Assembly: GCA_035610835.1 (NCBI GenBank)
Contig: CM069452.1
Location: forward strand, 13,487,753-13,551,752
DNA length: 64,000 nt
Reading direction: 5' to 3'
DNA from: Ophiura sarsii
Taxonomy: Eukaryota; Echinodermata; Ophiuroidea; Amphilepidida; Ophiuridae
In this document: piece by piece, positions 11,000-21,045 of the stretch
Numbering within the stretch: the stretch's first letter is position 1
Layout: the number at the start of each line of letters is the position of its first letter
The notes under the pieces: generated by a model
What the model saw: the letters and a program-made list of their open reading frames with translations, nothing else
Told to the model about the DNA's origin: nothing
Databases searched by the model: none
Made by a program: the position numbers and the translations under genes

Positions 11000-13080
11000 T
11001 TTATAAGAATATACACATCGACCTAACTTACTTTTTCAGCTGACTCTGATGTCAATCTGACAAGTATAGACTGACTTTCCTAGTTTGAATATTTATCTCT
11101 TTCAACGTGGGCCTTGGAGCCAGGCCGCGCCTTTATCGAGTTTTTTCAATTGGAAGTTTTTTCTTATCGTCTGACACGGAAGCGCTACGAGAAGAATCAT
11201 CTATACACTATTCTGCGAGACGGCCTATATAGGACGGTCTTCTTTTTTTTTCCTGGTTGGAAATCTTTGTTGTCTGTTATATATATATATATATATATAT
11301 ATCACTTTTCACTACATTGGATCCTCTGAGTTCATTTCATGATCTCTTCTTCTTCTTCTTTGATGCAGTTCAACACTCCTGGTGGAGTAATGCGAACCGT
11401 ATCTCCTTTTTTGATTTCATGACCACATTATGGAAGGTGGACACTTGTACATATTTATCCTGATTACGGTGCGAAATGGACTTCTGACTTCATTTCTTGA
11501 CCTCCGATAGCGGGTCTGAACCGTCTCACTAGCCTGATCTATTCACGAGTTTTTCGAGACTAGAGGACAGGATTTATCACGAGTTTTGGGGTTTTTATTC
11601 TTCACTACATTAGATCTTCTGAGTTCATTTCATGATCTCTTCTTCTTCTTCTTCTTCTTTGATGCAGTTCAACACTCCTGGGGGAGTGATGCGAACCGAT
11701 TTTCCTTTTTTGGTTTTACGCCCACATTATGGATCATCACACGTTGGTATTATATTTTCATTTTATGCCATTTTCTATATATATTCCTTTCCGTGTTCAT
11801 TTAAATCCGACACCCTCTGTTGTCCGATATTGTGTTCGGATAGAGACTTTGAAACCTTTTTAGCTTTTACAGTAGTTCATTGTTCATTCCTTGAACGGAA
11901 ATGAAATGGGAATTTCATGACGATCCTCTGTGTGAGTTTGACGTATCCGGGCTCGGACTCTGGAGGTTTTTATTTTATTTTTACGGAATAAATCGCATCT
12001 TTTTATTTATTCAATTTTTTCCAGGAATGTTCAACGATTTTCTACTCTGAGAAAACGTGGAGGGGTGAAATTCAGAGTAGGGTTTTCACCCCCTTGTTGG
12101 GACAAGTGGGTCTCTGACGCCCTCGAAAATAACTTGTATAAATTCGCGTGGTACCGTCGTTTTTATCGACTATATCACCTTTTCAGTTTACAAGTTTGTT
12201 TGTTTTTTGTTTTTGTTTTTTTATCTGTTTAACAGATGTCATTAAAAACAAAGACCCAGACATTGGGCATGGCTATTACATGTTTATATTCTCGCAGACT
12301 ATTTACCAAGAGGGGTATTTTTTGCGTGCATCTACGATTGGTCTCTCTCTCTCTCTCTCTCGAAACCTATCTTTCGGGACCTCGTGGCCGGGCTCTTGCG
12401 ATCCTAGTTCAACATATGTATGGGGAAATCGCTGACTCTGTGAGGTCAAGTTTGGATCCTGGTCTACATTCATCCAATGTCTATGGATATTTATCTGTTT
12501 TCATACAGACTGGGCCCAGTCCTTTTCATACAGGATGCCGGGATGGTGGTTCTATTGTCCACAGTCGCCAGACATCACATCAGATGATGTACCGTATGGA
12601 AGGTTGATCCAGGTACGGTAAATGGGGAGACCACGAACTTCCCGAGATCAATATTCGACCTTGGCCTACAAGCAGCCACGGTCAACTTTTATTCCTAATT
12701 GAGGGCATGGAGTTTTATTTTTCTTCTCGTCCCTTAAACTCGTATCATATGGCCCTCATATAGGCCTACAATTGGAGCCTTTACAAGCGACGCCATTAAG
12801 ATTGATCGCTATATGACGTTCTTTTCTTTTTTTCTTATAACCATTGCATCAGGAAAGTGTTGCTCGGAGCCTCTTTTCTTATGCATAGGGTGTTATACGT
12901 TTCTTTGATTTATGTAAACTTGGGTAACCCTATTCTTTTTAAAGATAGATGTTGCACGATGTGTTTGGAACACCCTGTAATTATGTTTACGTTTACCATA
13001 TAAGGCTTAATGGGCTTTGCACCAATCTACTGTACGAACACAGACTTGGATTGGGAGACAGGCTCCGTTTAGCTGGGGAA
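11000..13080 (+). other. DIRS copy 1 region without recognisable coding
   Basis: Reverse transcriptase/RNase H would be expected here. All three plus frames are broken, and no catalytic YxDD-like motif in a convincing context was found. The region holds an AT microsatellite (11279-11302), a duplicated pyrimidine-tract block, a CT run near 12343 and a hairpin (AGGGGTGAAA..TTTTCACCCC at 12061-12091). Either the polymerase genes are lost or they decayed beyond recognition by eye. Confidence 0.5.
11308..11733 (+). repeat. Duplicated pyrimidine-tract blocks in DIRS copy 1
   Basis: About 130 bp occurs twice (11308-11434 and 11600-11733). Each has TTCATTTCATGATCTCTTCT, a (TTC)n tract, then TTTGATGCAGTTCAACACTC. 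A pyrimidine tract followed by GCAG resembles a 3' splice site. The same pair is at 52936-53061 and 53227-53360 in copy 2. Confidence 0.7.
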
Positions 13081-13578
13081 AAACGTGCTTCGTCCTGCCT
13101 AGAACTCGCAACAACTAGCGTGGGGATTTTTACGATTTTCAGCAAGGCGACGGGAGTTACTCTCTATTTTCGCCCAGGATTTTTAGCTAAAAACGAGAGA
13201 AACGACTACTCCGCGACACCCTTGTTCTTACCTTATCTATAAAGGCAGAACAGTAGGGATCACTTATATGGTATCTAGATAAAACCAGTAGCATTTTAGA
13301 GGCGAGGAAACACGTCTGTCGTCTGTTTATCTCTAGTAAAAAGCCATATAAAGCTGTCGCAAGGATCAGGTTGGTTGGCTGACGCGATTCGATTAGCGAA
13401 AGCCACGAATAACGACAGCGTACCACTAGGCCACAGTGTGACTGTTAGAGCATACTACGCGACTTGCACACTCGCTAAAGGGATTTCTAGTAACGAAATC
13501 CCCAATACAGTATCATGGAAATCCGATACGACATTTACCTCTTCATATCTGAAGGATATCCATCTCAGAACTGATTGA
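13081..13578 (+). pseudogene. DIRS tyrosine recombinase, C-terminal remnant, copy 1
   Basis: Pieces of the catalytic domain of a DIRS-type tyrosine recombinase (the YR that integrates the circular cDNA) lie in order but in different frames. They are: an ELATTS-containing box I area, with the expected Arg only in another frame; FLAKNERN followed by PLFLPYL (13170-13242); RLFISSKKPYKAV (around 13323-13356); then HSV..RAY..LAKGIS and WKSDTTF..SYLKD (13430-13570), holding the His, second Arg, Trp and catalytic Tyr. Two extra residues separate HSV from the Arg compared with the usual HxxR. Stop codons and frameshifts interrupt it, and the same breaks occur in copy 2. It cannot give a complete enzyme. 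Assignment rests on family motifs recalled for DIRS recombinases. Confidence 0.65.
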
Positions 13579-13956
13579 GGCAGGTATGCTTCGGCCGTCT
13601 TGGACGGGGAAAGCAATACCAACTAGACACACTACCAACTAGACGATACACCCGTTTTTGCGACACATCCCCGTTTTTTATGACATCACTTATGACGTCT
13701 TTGAGACAGGTTCGTATTTTAAGATGATATCTTTAACTTATCCTATAAGGTTTACTACACTATTTACGTTTTAAGTAAGCTTAATTAACCTGTATACTAG
13801 GTTAATACGGTTAGTTATTTATATCAAGGTGGTTTTATTATTAATGGTTTCCTATCGTTTTTTGACCCCTCGTGTTTGTATACACTTGTTTCCCAATCCC
13901 TATCAGTTTACTGCATCCGATGATTGGCCTTTCACCGCCATTCGCCGTGTCAATCG

Positions 13957-14075
13957 ATTGCAAATGTGAAACTGATGGGGATTGGGAATAATTATAATGT
14001 AATAAATTAAAAAAGGACCCTTTAGGATGTCCTTTTATTTATCAATTATAGTATTATTCCCAATCCCCATCAGTT
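13957..14075. repeat. Internal complementary region (ICR), DIRS copy 1
   Basis: The left half (GGGGATTGGGAATAATTATA..) is complementary to the left outer end. The right half (..TAGTATTATTCCCAATCCCC) is complementary to the right outer end, including the terminal AAAAAAGGACCCTTTAGG tract. In DIRS elements this region templates end joining during circle formation. Confidence 0.8.
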
Positions 14076-14143
14076 TGTCCCGCCACCGGCCCCTGGCTTA
14101 ATCACGATGCCTTCGCTCGTCGTTTACGTTTTTCTCCAAAGAG

Positions 14144-14327
14144 AAATTTAGAGGGTGTTGCCAGTTTTTATCACGTAAATGCGGTTGCCTAGATGGGGAC
14201 TGGGAGAACTATATTTGGTATATCCATGAGGGAAGGGGCAAAATACGATCTGTTAGACTTTTGCTTGGTATGATAATCTACTTGAGAGATTATTGCAAAT
14301 GTGAAACTGATGGGGATTGGGAATAAT
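14144..14327 (-). repeat. Right inverted terminal repeat of DIRS copy 1
   Basis: Reverse complement of 6645-6827. Outside it, the element continues to 14372 with GGACATCCTAAAGGGTCC and a T run. Confidence 0.85.
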
Positions 14328-14527
14328 ACTATAATTGATAAATAAAAGGACATCCTAAAGGGTCCTTTTTTAGTTTGGTCAATTGGAAGTCACTCTATAG
14401 GACATAAACAAAGTGTATGACTTTTTTTGTTTGTTGAGGTCTTTATTTAAAACACATTTGTCTCAGAATGTCCTTTTTGAGTTAAGTCTCTCTGGTTGTA
14501 CTTCAGATGGGTTGAAGTATCCTTCAT

Positions 14528-14910
14528 TGGCTCCAAAGTCTGATGGAAGGCAGCCAGGAGCTCAACTCAATACATACACTTGCAGTTGCACATGCTGTAG
14601 GCCGAGTGCCGTAATTGGTAGACTTGGGAGAAGTCCAAGCATATGTCGTATATGTGCGCTACAAATAGCCAGTCTTCTATTTAGTGGGGTGAGGTCTAGG
14701 TTTCATCTTTAAGTATCAGTGGCTCCAATGTCTGATTGAAGGCAGCCAGAGGATGCAAATTCAGTTTTATAACAATTCAATACATACACATGCTGTAGGC
14801 TGATTGCCGTAATTGATAAGCTTGAAAAAAATCCAAGCAGGTGTTGTAAATACCCACTACAAATATCTGTTTTCCTATTTAGTTGGTGCGGTGAAGATTC
14901 CATTTTTAAG
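14528..14910 (+). repeat. Tandem duplication, about 190-bp unit
   Basis: Two adjacent diverged copies share GGCTCCAA(A/T)GTCTGAT, CAATACATACAC, CATGCTGTAGGC and CTATTTAGT landmarks. No coding function is apparent. Confidence 0.75.
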
Positions 14911-15103
14911 TTTTATATGATGTCAACCTCATGTTATAGCTGTGCAGGTATTAAAAGAGGTGCTCTGATGAAGACATTTACTTGTGTTTCGCAAGGTAAG
15001 CGCTCCGATATGGACCTCACTAAGGAAAGACAAAATTCTAATCATATAAGTGTATACTAGGCTAAGCTTACTTTCAATATTTATTAATCTTGGTTTTCTG
15101 TAG

Positions 15104-15240
15104 AAACGTGAAGTAGTCAAGATACATCTGGTCAAAGACAGAGGAGCATTGGGCATACAGATAGCTGGTGGTAAAGGCTCTAGAAAAGGAGATATTGGAA
15201 TATTTGTAGCTGGTATAGATGATGGAAGTCCTGCGTTAAG
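15104..15240 (+). CDS. PDZ-domain protein, exon A (N-terminal half of PDZ)
   Basis: A 137-bp internal exon with a pyrimidine-rich acceptor (TTTTCTGTAG, ending 15103) and a donor GTGAGG from 15241. Read in phase 0 it gives 45 codons plus two bases. It encodes the first half of a PDZ domain: strand A (REVVKIHL), the carboxylate-binding loop in the form ALGIQIAGG at residues 15-23, then GIFVAGIDDGSPA at 32-44. PDZ domains bind C-terminal peptides and organise complexes at junctions, synapses or the cell cortex. The two leftover bases AG combine with A of exon B to give Arg46. The sequence style (GIQIAGGKGS, later KGDEILMINGHSL) recalls PDZ domains of multi-PDZ scaffolds such as PDZD2/pro-IL16-like proteins, but the gene identity is uncertain. 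DIRS copy 1 ends only about 730 bp upstream. Confidence 0.88.
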
Positions 15241-15658
15241 GTGAGGTTTCTTCTACTTAAGTAAAAACTAACGCTCCTTTAATGATTAAGAGTAGCGTTT
15301 GCGTATTTCGTGATCCACGCACTGCTTGAATGAGCATGTAGTTTTCCTCGAGCTCTGCTCACACTTTCTGAACTACTGCGTAGTACGCATTAAAATTAAA
15401 GGAATGGTGGTTTTTATCTAAAACTTAAAAAGTGGTTTGATTTCATGCACATTGTTTGCAATTCAGCCAACTTTGAACAGTTTTGAGTGTTTGATTTGTT
15501 TTCTTTTATAAAATACTCACAAATATTCTTTGTCATCTCAAGTTTGGAGTTAATGTTGGCATGTATTAGCAATATAGAGCATGGCATTTCTGTGCAGGTT
15601 CAACATTTTTCTTTTATTGAATATTGAATGTGGGCAATTAACCCTTCAAGTCTGGGAA

Positions 15659-15720
15659 TTGCACCTGACCGACTGGTACCTGACCGACTGGCAGGTGAAG
15701 TACCCGACCGACTGGCGGAT
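15659..15720 (+). repeat. Short tandem ACCGACTGG repeats
   Basis: The motif CCTGACCGACTGG or CCCGACCGACTGG occurs three times in about 60 bp. No function is visible. Confidence 0.7.
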
Positions 15721-16027
15721 AACATTTGTCAAAATCACAATAAGTGAGTTAAACAGGCGGGTGGAATTTCTGTTAGGCAGGTATTTCTGTGAGTTACCTG
15801 CTCAACTAACTGGTTAAACAAATCTGAAGTTCCAGCCCTGAACCCCTTGCATTGGAATTTCACACCCGATAGTATGATACAATCACTAGCAAAAGCGCTG
15901 ACATCTTCTACAATTGAAGGTGGCAGAGTGTTAGGACTTATAGGACAATTTCTTCATAGTTTTCTTACTTTCGTTCAACTGTTACGGTGGGCAAAAAGTA
16001 CAAACATTAGTTATGCCCAAATTTCTA

Positions 16028-16246
16028 CTATAGTTTGATCAGTTCCAAATTGGCAAAGCCTCTTTACAGAAGGACGCAGGGCGCATGATGTTAACAAGCA
16101 CACTGTGCATGATATGCGTGACGCATGTATGCGGCCAAAACCATGTGCGTGCGACCATAATCACAACAGTACGCTCGGATTACTTATTGCACGCAGAGAG
16201 ATAAAAACCGAACATTTCTCGCCAATTTGGAACTGAATAAACTATA
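16028..16246. mobile_element. CTATAGTTT-ended MITE, copy A
   Basis: Left CTATAGTTTGATCAGTTCC and CAAATTGGC; right GCCAATTTGGAACTG and AAACTATA. The TIR is about 25-30 bp. The interior is rich in GTGCG/CGCAC motifs. Copies lie at 47480-47716 and 59632-59855, with a fragment at 33834-33905. Confidence 0.75.
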
Positions 16247-16341
16247 TAATCTTTCACTTCCTTGAGGCAATGATATCAGTTTGTATCATTGTCAACATCA
16301 TTGCATCATTGTCATCATGGAACAATTGTCTTATTCTTATA

Positions 16342-16906
16342 CAGTCCTCAAAATAAGTAACTGACCAGGTAATAAATATACTATTAACTCCGAAAGTATA
16401 GCTCCTACATAAAAATATTAAATAATAAAGTTGTAAACAAATTTCTCTTCTTTAACTTGATACGTTATTCATTAAGATCGGTTAATAATTAAGAACGCGT
16501 CATTGAAAAGGATCGAACAAAGTGCAGTTTACATTTTAACACTTGGGATTTGAACACGCGGGACAGTGTGACAGGTATGTGTATGGGTTGCATTGATCAA
16601 TTGATGCATCTCCAATCCCGTCTTACTATCGACCAGTGAGTTGTCGCTACCAGTTAATCAATAATCTGCCTGTTGCGAGTCCGAGGCTGCGTGTAGAAGA
16701 ACGAAATGTTAAAATGAAAGACGGACTTTGTTTTGGTTTAGAGCACATAACTGAGTAAATATTCATTCAATCTTCACGTGTAATATCTCAAATTAAAGAC
16801 AAGAAATTTCCTTACAACTTTATTGTCTAATATTTTTACGTAGGAGTTATAGTTTTGGAGTTGAGAGCATATTTATTACCTGGTCAGTTACTTATTTTGA
16901 GGACTG
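16342..16906. mobile_element. TA-flanked long-TIR element, 565 bp
   Basis: CAGTCCTCAAAATAAGTAAC at the left is mirrored at the right. TIRs extend about 100 bp (CTGACCAGGTAATAAATA.. and GGAGTTA..CTCC landmarks). TA lies at both borders (16340-16341 and 16907-16908), fitting Tc1/mariner-like target duplication. The interior has no transposase. Confidence 0.8.
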
Positions 16907-16909
16907 TAG

Positions 16910-17699
16910 TAGGCCAACATCTAAGGTGCCAAATTGTGCATTTTACTGTGAATCTCTTTGTTGTTTTCGAAAGATAATATTCTCTTGGTCTGGGTGACAC
17001 CACACAAATTGCTGTTGGAAAAGAAGTGTAGACATATGAAAACTTCGTTACACATTGCTACTAGAAGTGATTCCTGAGGAATCTATCCGCAAAAGTGACA
17101 ATACCCGGATGTCCAACTATAAAATACTTACGTTGTCATGGATATAAAATAGTGTTGTTATTTTATATAATCCCTCCTAAATATGAACAAATAAACTAAC
17201 AGACCCAACCCCGCTAATGACGGGTTTCCATATAATTTAAACAGATACTTTTATGTTGCTTCACCCAAAATATATTGAGTGTAAAACTGTAACACATCGG
17301 AAATGGGATTGATATATTGATCCTGATGTCGAGTCTATATACTCATCCGCTCATGTTATTTACAGGGTTACTGTGCCAGTAGCAGGATATAGCATGACAT
17401 TTACTGTTTTTATTTTCCATTATGTTTAAGTAGTGCGACATTATATGGTACATTGAACATTATCTTGCATTTTACACTGCCATCAATGTACAGTGCCTCT
17501 TGTTAAACTGTAGAATGAAATATTGCCACTGTTAGTTGTAAAAAGGAAAGAAGTCCCAATTATTGTAAATGTATTCGGTAGTTAAATTGGAAGTTAAAGC
17601 AGTTTTGACTGATTTACATGATAGTTATGGATGTTATGAAATTTTGAGAGCTACACACCTACTTTTTTATTCCCAGCATCATGGTTATTTTGCTGTCAG
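16910..17699. other. Intronic stretch, nothing recognised
   Basis: No ORF with domain signal and no clear repeat between the TA-flanked element and the minisatellite. Confidence 0.4.
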
Positions 17700-19218
17700 T
17701 ACATGTATGGTTACTGTATGCTAAGTACTTGTTCAGTACCTGTACGGGTACTGTATGCCCAGTACCTGTTTAGTACTTGTACAGGTACTGTATGCCCAGT
17801 TCCTGGGTACTGTATGCCCAGTACCTGTTTAGTACCATGGGTACTGTATGCCCAGTACATGTTTAGTACTTGTACAGGTACTGTATGCCCAGTTCCTGTT
17901 CAGTACCTGTACGGGTACTGTATGCCCAGTACCTGTTTAGTACCATGGGTACTGTATGCCCAGTACATGTTTAGTACTTGTACAGGTACTGTAGCCCAGT
18001 TCCTGTTCAGTACCTGTACGGGTACTGTATGCCCAGTACCTGTTTAGTACCATGGGTACTGTATGCCCAGTACCTGTTTAGTACTTGTACAGGTACTGTA
18101 TGCCCAGTTCCTGTTCAGTACCTGTACGGGTACTGTATGCCCAGTACCTGTTTAGTACTTGTACAGGTACTGTATGCCCAGTTCCTGTTCAGTACCTGTA
18201 CGGGTACTGTATGTCCAGTACCTGTTGTTCAGTACCTGTACGGGTACTGTGTTCAGTACCTGTACGGGTACTGTATGCCCAGTACCTTTTCAGTACCTGT
18301 ACGGGTACTGTATGCCTAGTACCTGTACGGGTACTGTATGCACAGTACCTGTTCAGTACCTGTATGGGTACTGTATGCCAAGTACCTGTTCAGTACCTGT
18401 ACGGGTACTGTATGCCAAGTACCTGTTCAGTACCTGTACGGGTACTGTATGCCCAGTACCTGTTCAGTACCTGTATGGGTACTGTATGCACAGTACCTGT
18501 TCAGTACCTGTACGGGTACTGTATGCCTAGTACCTGTACAGGTACTGTTTGCACAGTACCTGTTCAGTACCTGTACGGGTACTGTATGCCCAGTACCTGT
18601 ACGGGTACTGTATGCCCAGTACCTGTTCAGTACCTGTACGGGTACTGTATGCCTAGTACCTGTACGGGTACTGTATGCACAGTACCTGTTCAGTACCTGT
18701 ATGGGTACTGTATGCCAAGTACCTGTTCAGTACCTGTACGGGTACTGTATGCCAAGTACCTGTTCAGTACCTGTACGGGTACTGTATGCCAAGTACCTGT
18801 TCAGTACCTGTACGGGTACTGTATGCCCAGTACCTGTTCAGTACCTGTATGGGTACTGTATGCACAGTACCTGTTCAGTACCTGTACGGGTACTGTATGC
18901 CTAGTACCTGTACAGGTACTGTATGCACAGTACCTGTTCAGTACCTGTACGGGTACTGTATGCCCAGTACCTGTTCAGTACCTGTACGGGTACTGTATGC
19001 CCAGTACCTGTTCAGTACCTGTACGGGTACTGTATGCCTAGTACCTGTACGGGTACTGTATGCACAGTACCTGTTCAGTACCTGTATGGGTACTGTATGC
19101 CCAGTACCTGTTCAGGTACTGTATGCCCAGTACCTTTTCAGTACCTGTACGGGTACTGGATTACCTGTACGGGTACTGTATGCCCAGTACCTGTACAGGT
19201 ACTGTATGCCCAGGTTCA
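17700..19218 (+). repeat. 37-bp minisatellite array, about 1.5 kb
   Basis: The dominant unit is CAGTACCTGTT plus CAGTACCTGTACGGGTACTG with TATGCC (11 + 26 = 37 bp). Variants omit the 11-bp part or use CATGGGTACTG. GTACCTGTACAGGTAC, a perfect palindrome, recurs in variant units. Blocks about 337 bp apart (near 18338 and 18675) are near-identical, indicating a higher-order repeat. The units contain no plus-strand stop in any frame and 37 is not a multiple of 3, so long Val/Tyr/Cys-rich ORFs appear in all three frames; these are artefacts. Confidence 0.92.
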
Positions 19219-20500
19219 GTTCAATAGGGAGGTAATACTCTGTAGCCTATTCCCCGTACAACCTTCCGTAAATATTTGATACAGCATGCAAGCCCTCGGC
19301 CATAGTCGCGTCGTAACATTCCCATTTGGTCAATTGATTTTCAGGAAATGTTACTTTACCTCTGTTAACTCTCTGATGTTATTACGCTTTGGTTGACAGC
19401 TAGGGTAACACAATTAGGTAGAGAAGTTCCCCTCAAAATAGTTGTGCTAAGTATTGTATTAAAGAGGCAAATGGCAAGCTGATATTGTGTTAAACAGGGA
19501 AACTTCAATGTGTATTTGTGAATAGGAGATACTGAAAATATAAGTTCTTCACCTTGGCAGTACATTTGTAAGAAATTTTTATTCTTGAATTATTTATTGT
19601 ATCTATGCCCCATGTAGGGCAAATAGGGCTTTAGTTACAGGAAATTTAAACATCCTTCTGGGGGAATATGGATAAATCAAAGGACAAATATACTTTTATA
19701 ACTTAATTTGTGAGTAAATTGTTTATTTGCAAACAGATTGACTAACAAACAAGCATTTATATAAATGTTAAAATGCAATGCATGTGTATTTCAAAATACA
19801 CAGCCTGTGCAATACTGACTTTATTAAATAGTTGAACGCTTATGACCTACTCGATTTACCTTCCTTGGTGTATTACAGTTATATACTGATTGCAGGTGCA
19901 GATTATCACAATGTTTGAATCCAATGTGCTGGCATATGTTTCTACGCTATCACACGATCAAAGAAATGTTGTTAATATCAGCGGGATATTATACAGAGTT
20001 TGCCCATTTCTAATTTCACCCTACTGAACAAAACCTATTCCTAACCCTAATCAGTAAATTTAAACAGGGAGATACTACACAAACACATGTTTTAAAGATC
20101 TTTTTTTTGTTTTGATTTTTTGATTTTTTTTTAAACAAGCAGATACTACTCAAAAACACGTTCTCATCTTTCTATATTGTTATGTGCTTCTTTCAATTAA
20201 TTTTTTTAATTTTTTTAAAACTTTTTTTAAAAAAAAGAAAAAGAAATAGCGACCCTAGATTTCCAAACATTTGGGTCGGTCGGAAAGGGCAAGTCAACTT
20301 TTGTTTGGCCTTACATGAATCCTACCCACCTTTCTGATCATTTTCAGTATATGGATATTTGGGATCCTAAGAATTCCCATTCTATAAAATTTGGGCACAC
20401 CACTGTTCATTAAGTAATACAAATTTCCTTTAAAAGGGAAAACCCAGTATCAAGTAAAATTCCTTGCAATGAGGTGAAATGAAATTTCAACAGATTTTAC
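19219..20500. other. Intronic stretch, nothing recognised
   Basis: AT-rich DNA with T and A homopolymers (20101-20240). No gene or clear repeat family. Confidence 0.4.
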
Positions 20501-20505
20501 CATAT

Positions 20506-20600
20506 ACTGTAAAAGTAGACATTTTGGGGCTACATTCATTTTCAAGCTTTTTCGCGCTAAAATAAAAAAGAAATCGCACATAAATTACCACTTTTACAGT
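20506..20600. mobile_element. Small MITE, about 95 bp
   Basis: ACTGTAAAAGT at the left faces ACTTTTACAGT at the right, with no coding content between. Confidence 0.6.
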
Positions 20601-20770
20601 GAGTAATTGATCTCATTTTAGTTATTAGAACCCCTTTAAAGCTTTTATTGAAACATTTTGAAGTAGGGTAGTGTGAAATATTGCCTTATAATTATGTATA
20701 TCACAATTTCAGGCAGTTGCTAAGCAACACATCCTCGCCTGAATGCCTCATTCCCATTATAGGCATCACC

Positions 20771-21045
20771 AGGTGTAAGGTGTGATACTCTATGACAGTT
20801 ATATCTATATACAATAGCTGCTCTGTGCTAGTTTCATGTCTTTATCAAGTATCTCTTACAGCCCAAGAAATAATTGTTACATCAGGCAGCTATTTCAGAT
20901 AAGTAAAATTCTAGGTGTAAGGTGTGATACGCTGAGACAGCTATATCTATACACAATAGCTGCCTTATGTTACTTTAGAGTTAGAACCAAGTACCCCAGG
21001 CATATTTGTTACAGGCAGCAGCTATTACAGATGGGAATTATTTTA
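20771..21045 (+). repeat. Tandem duplication, about 143-bp unit
   Basis: GGTGTAAGGTGTGATAC, GACAG(T/C)TATATCTATA and ACAATAGCTGC appear twice in the same order. The second copy is diverged. Confidence 0.75.

Larger units (their letters stand above)
6629..14372 (+). mobile_element. DIRS1-like retrotransposon, copy 1, gag frameshifted
   Basis: About 7.74 kb and nearly identical to 48253-55997. It has inverted terminal repeats (6645-6827 versus 14144-14327) and an internal complementary region (13957-14075) that joins sequence complementary to both outer ends. That layout is diagnostic of DIRS1-like tyrosine-recombinase retrotransposons, which replicate through a circle and do not make target-site duplications. 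Order: left ITR, repeat-rich leader, gag-like ORF, 5S rRNA-like sequence, ~2.1 kb without a recognisable domain, broken tyrosine recombinase 3' part, ICR, right ITR. No reverse transcriptase/RNase H or methyltransferase was recognised, so I infer a non-autonomous or decayed family moved in trans. Borders are set by where the two copies stop matching; the ICR predicts an overlap of a few A/T bases at the circle junction. Confidence 0.8.

Noticed and set aside
17703..19279. Several overlapping plus-strand ORFs up to 318 codons (Val/Tyr/Cys-rich)
   Set aside because: They are read from the 37-bp minisatellite, which lacks stops in any plus frame; the repeat explains them fully.
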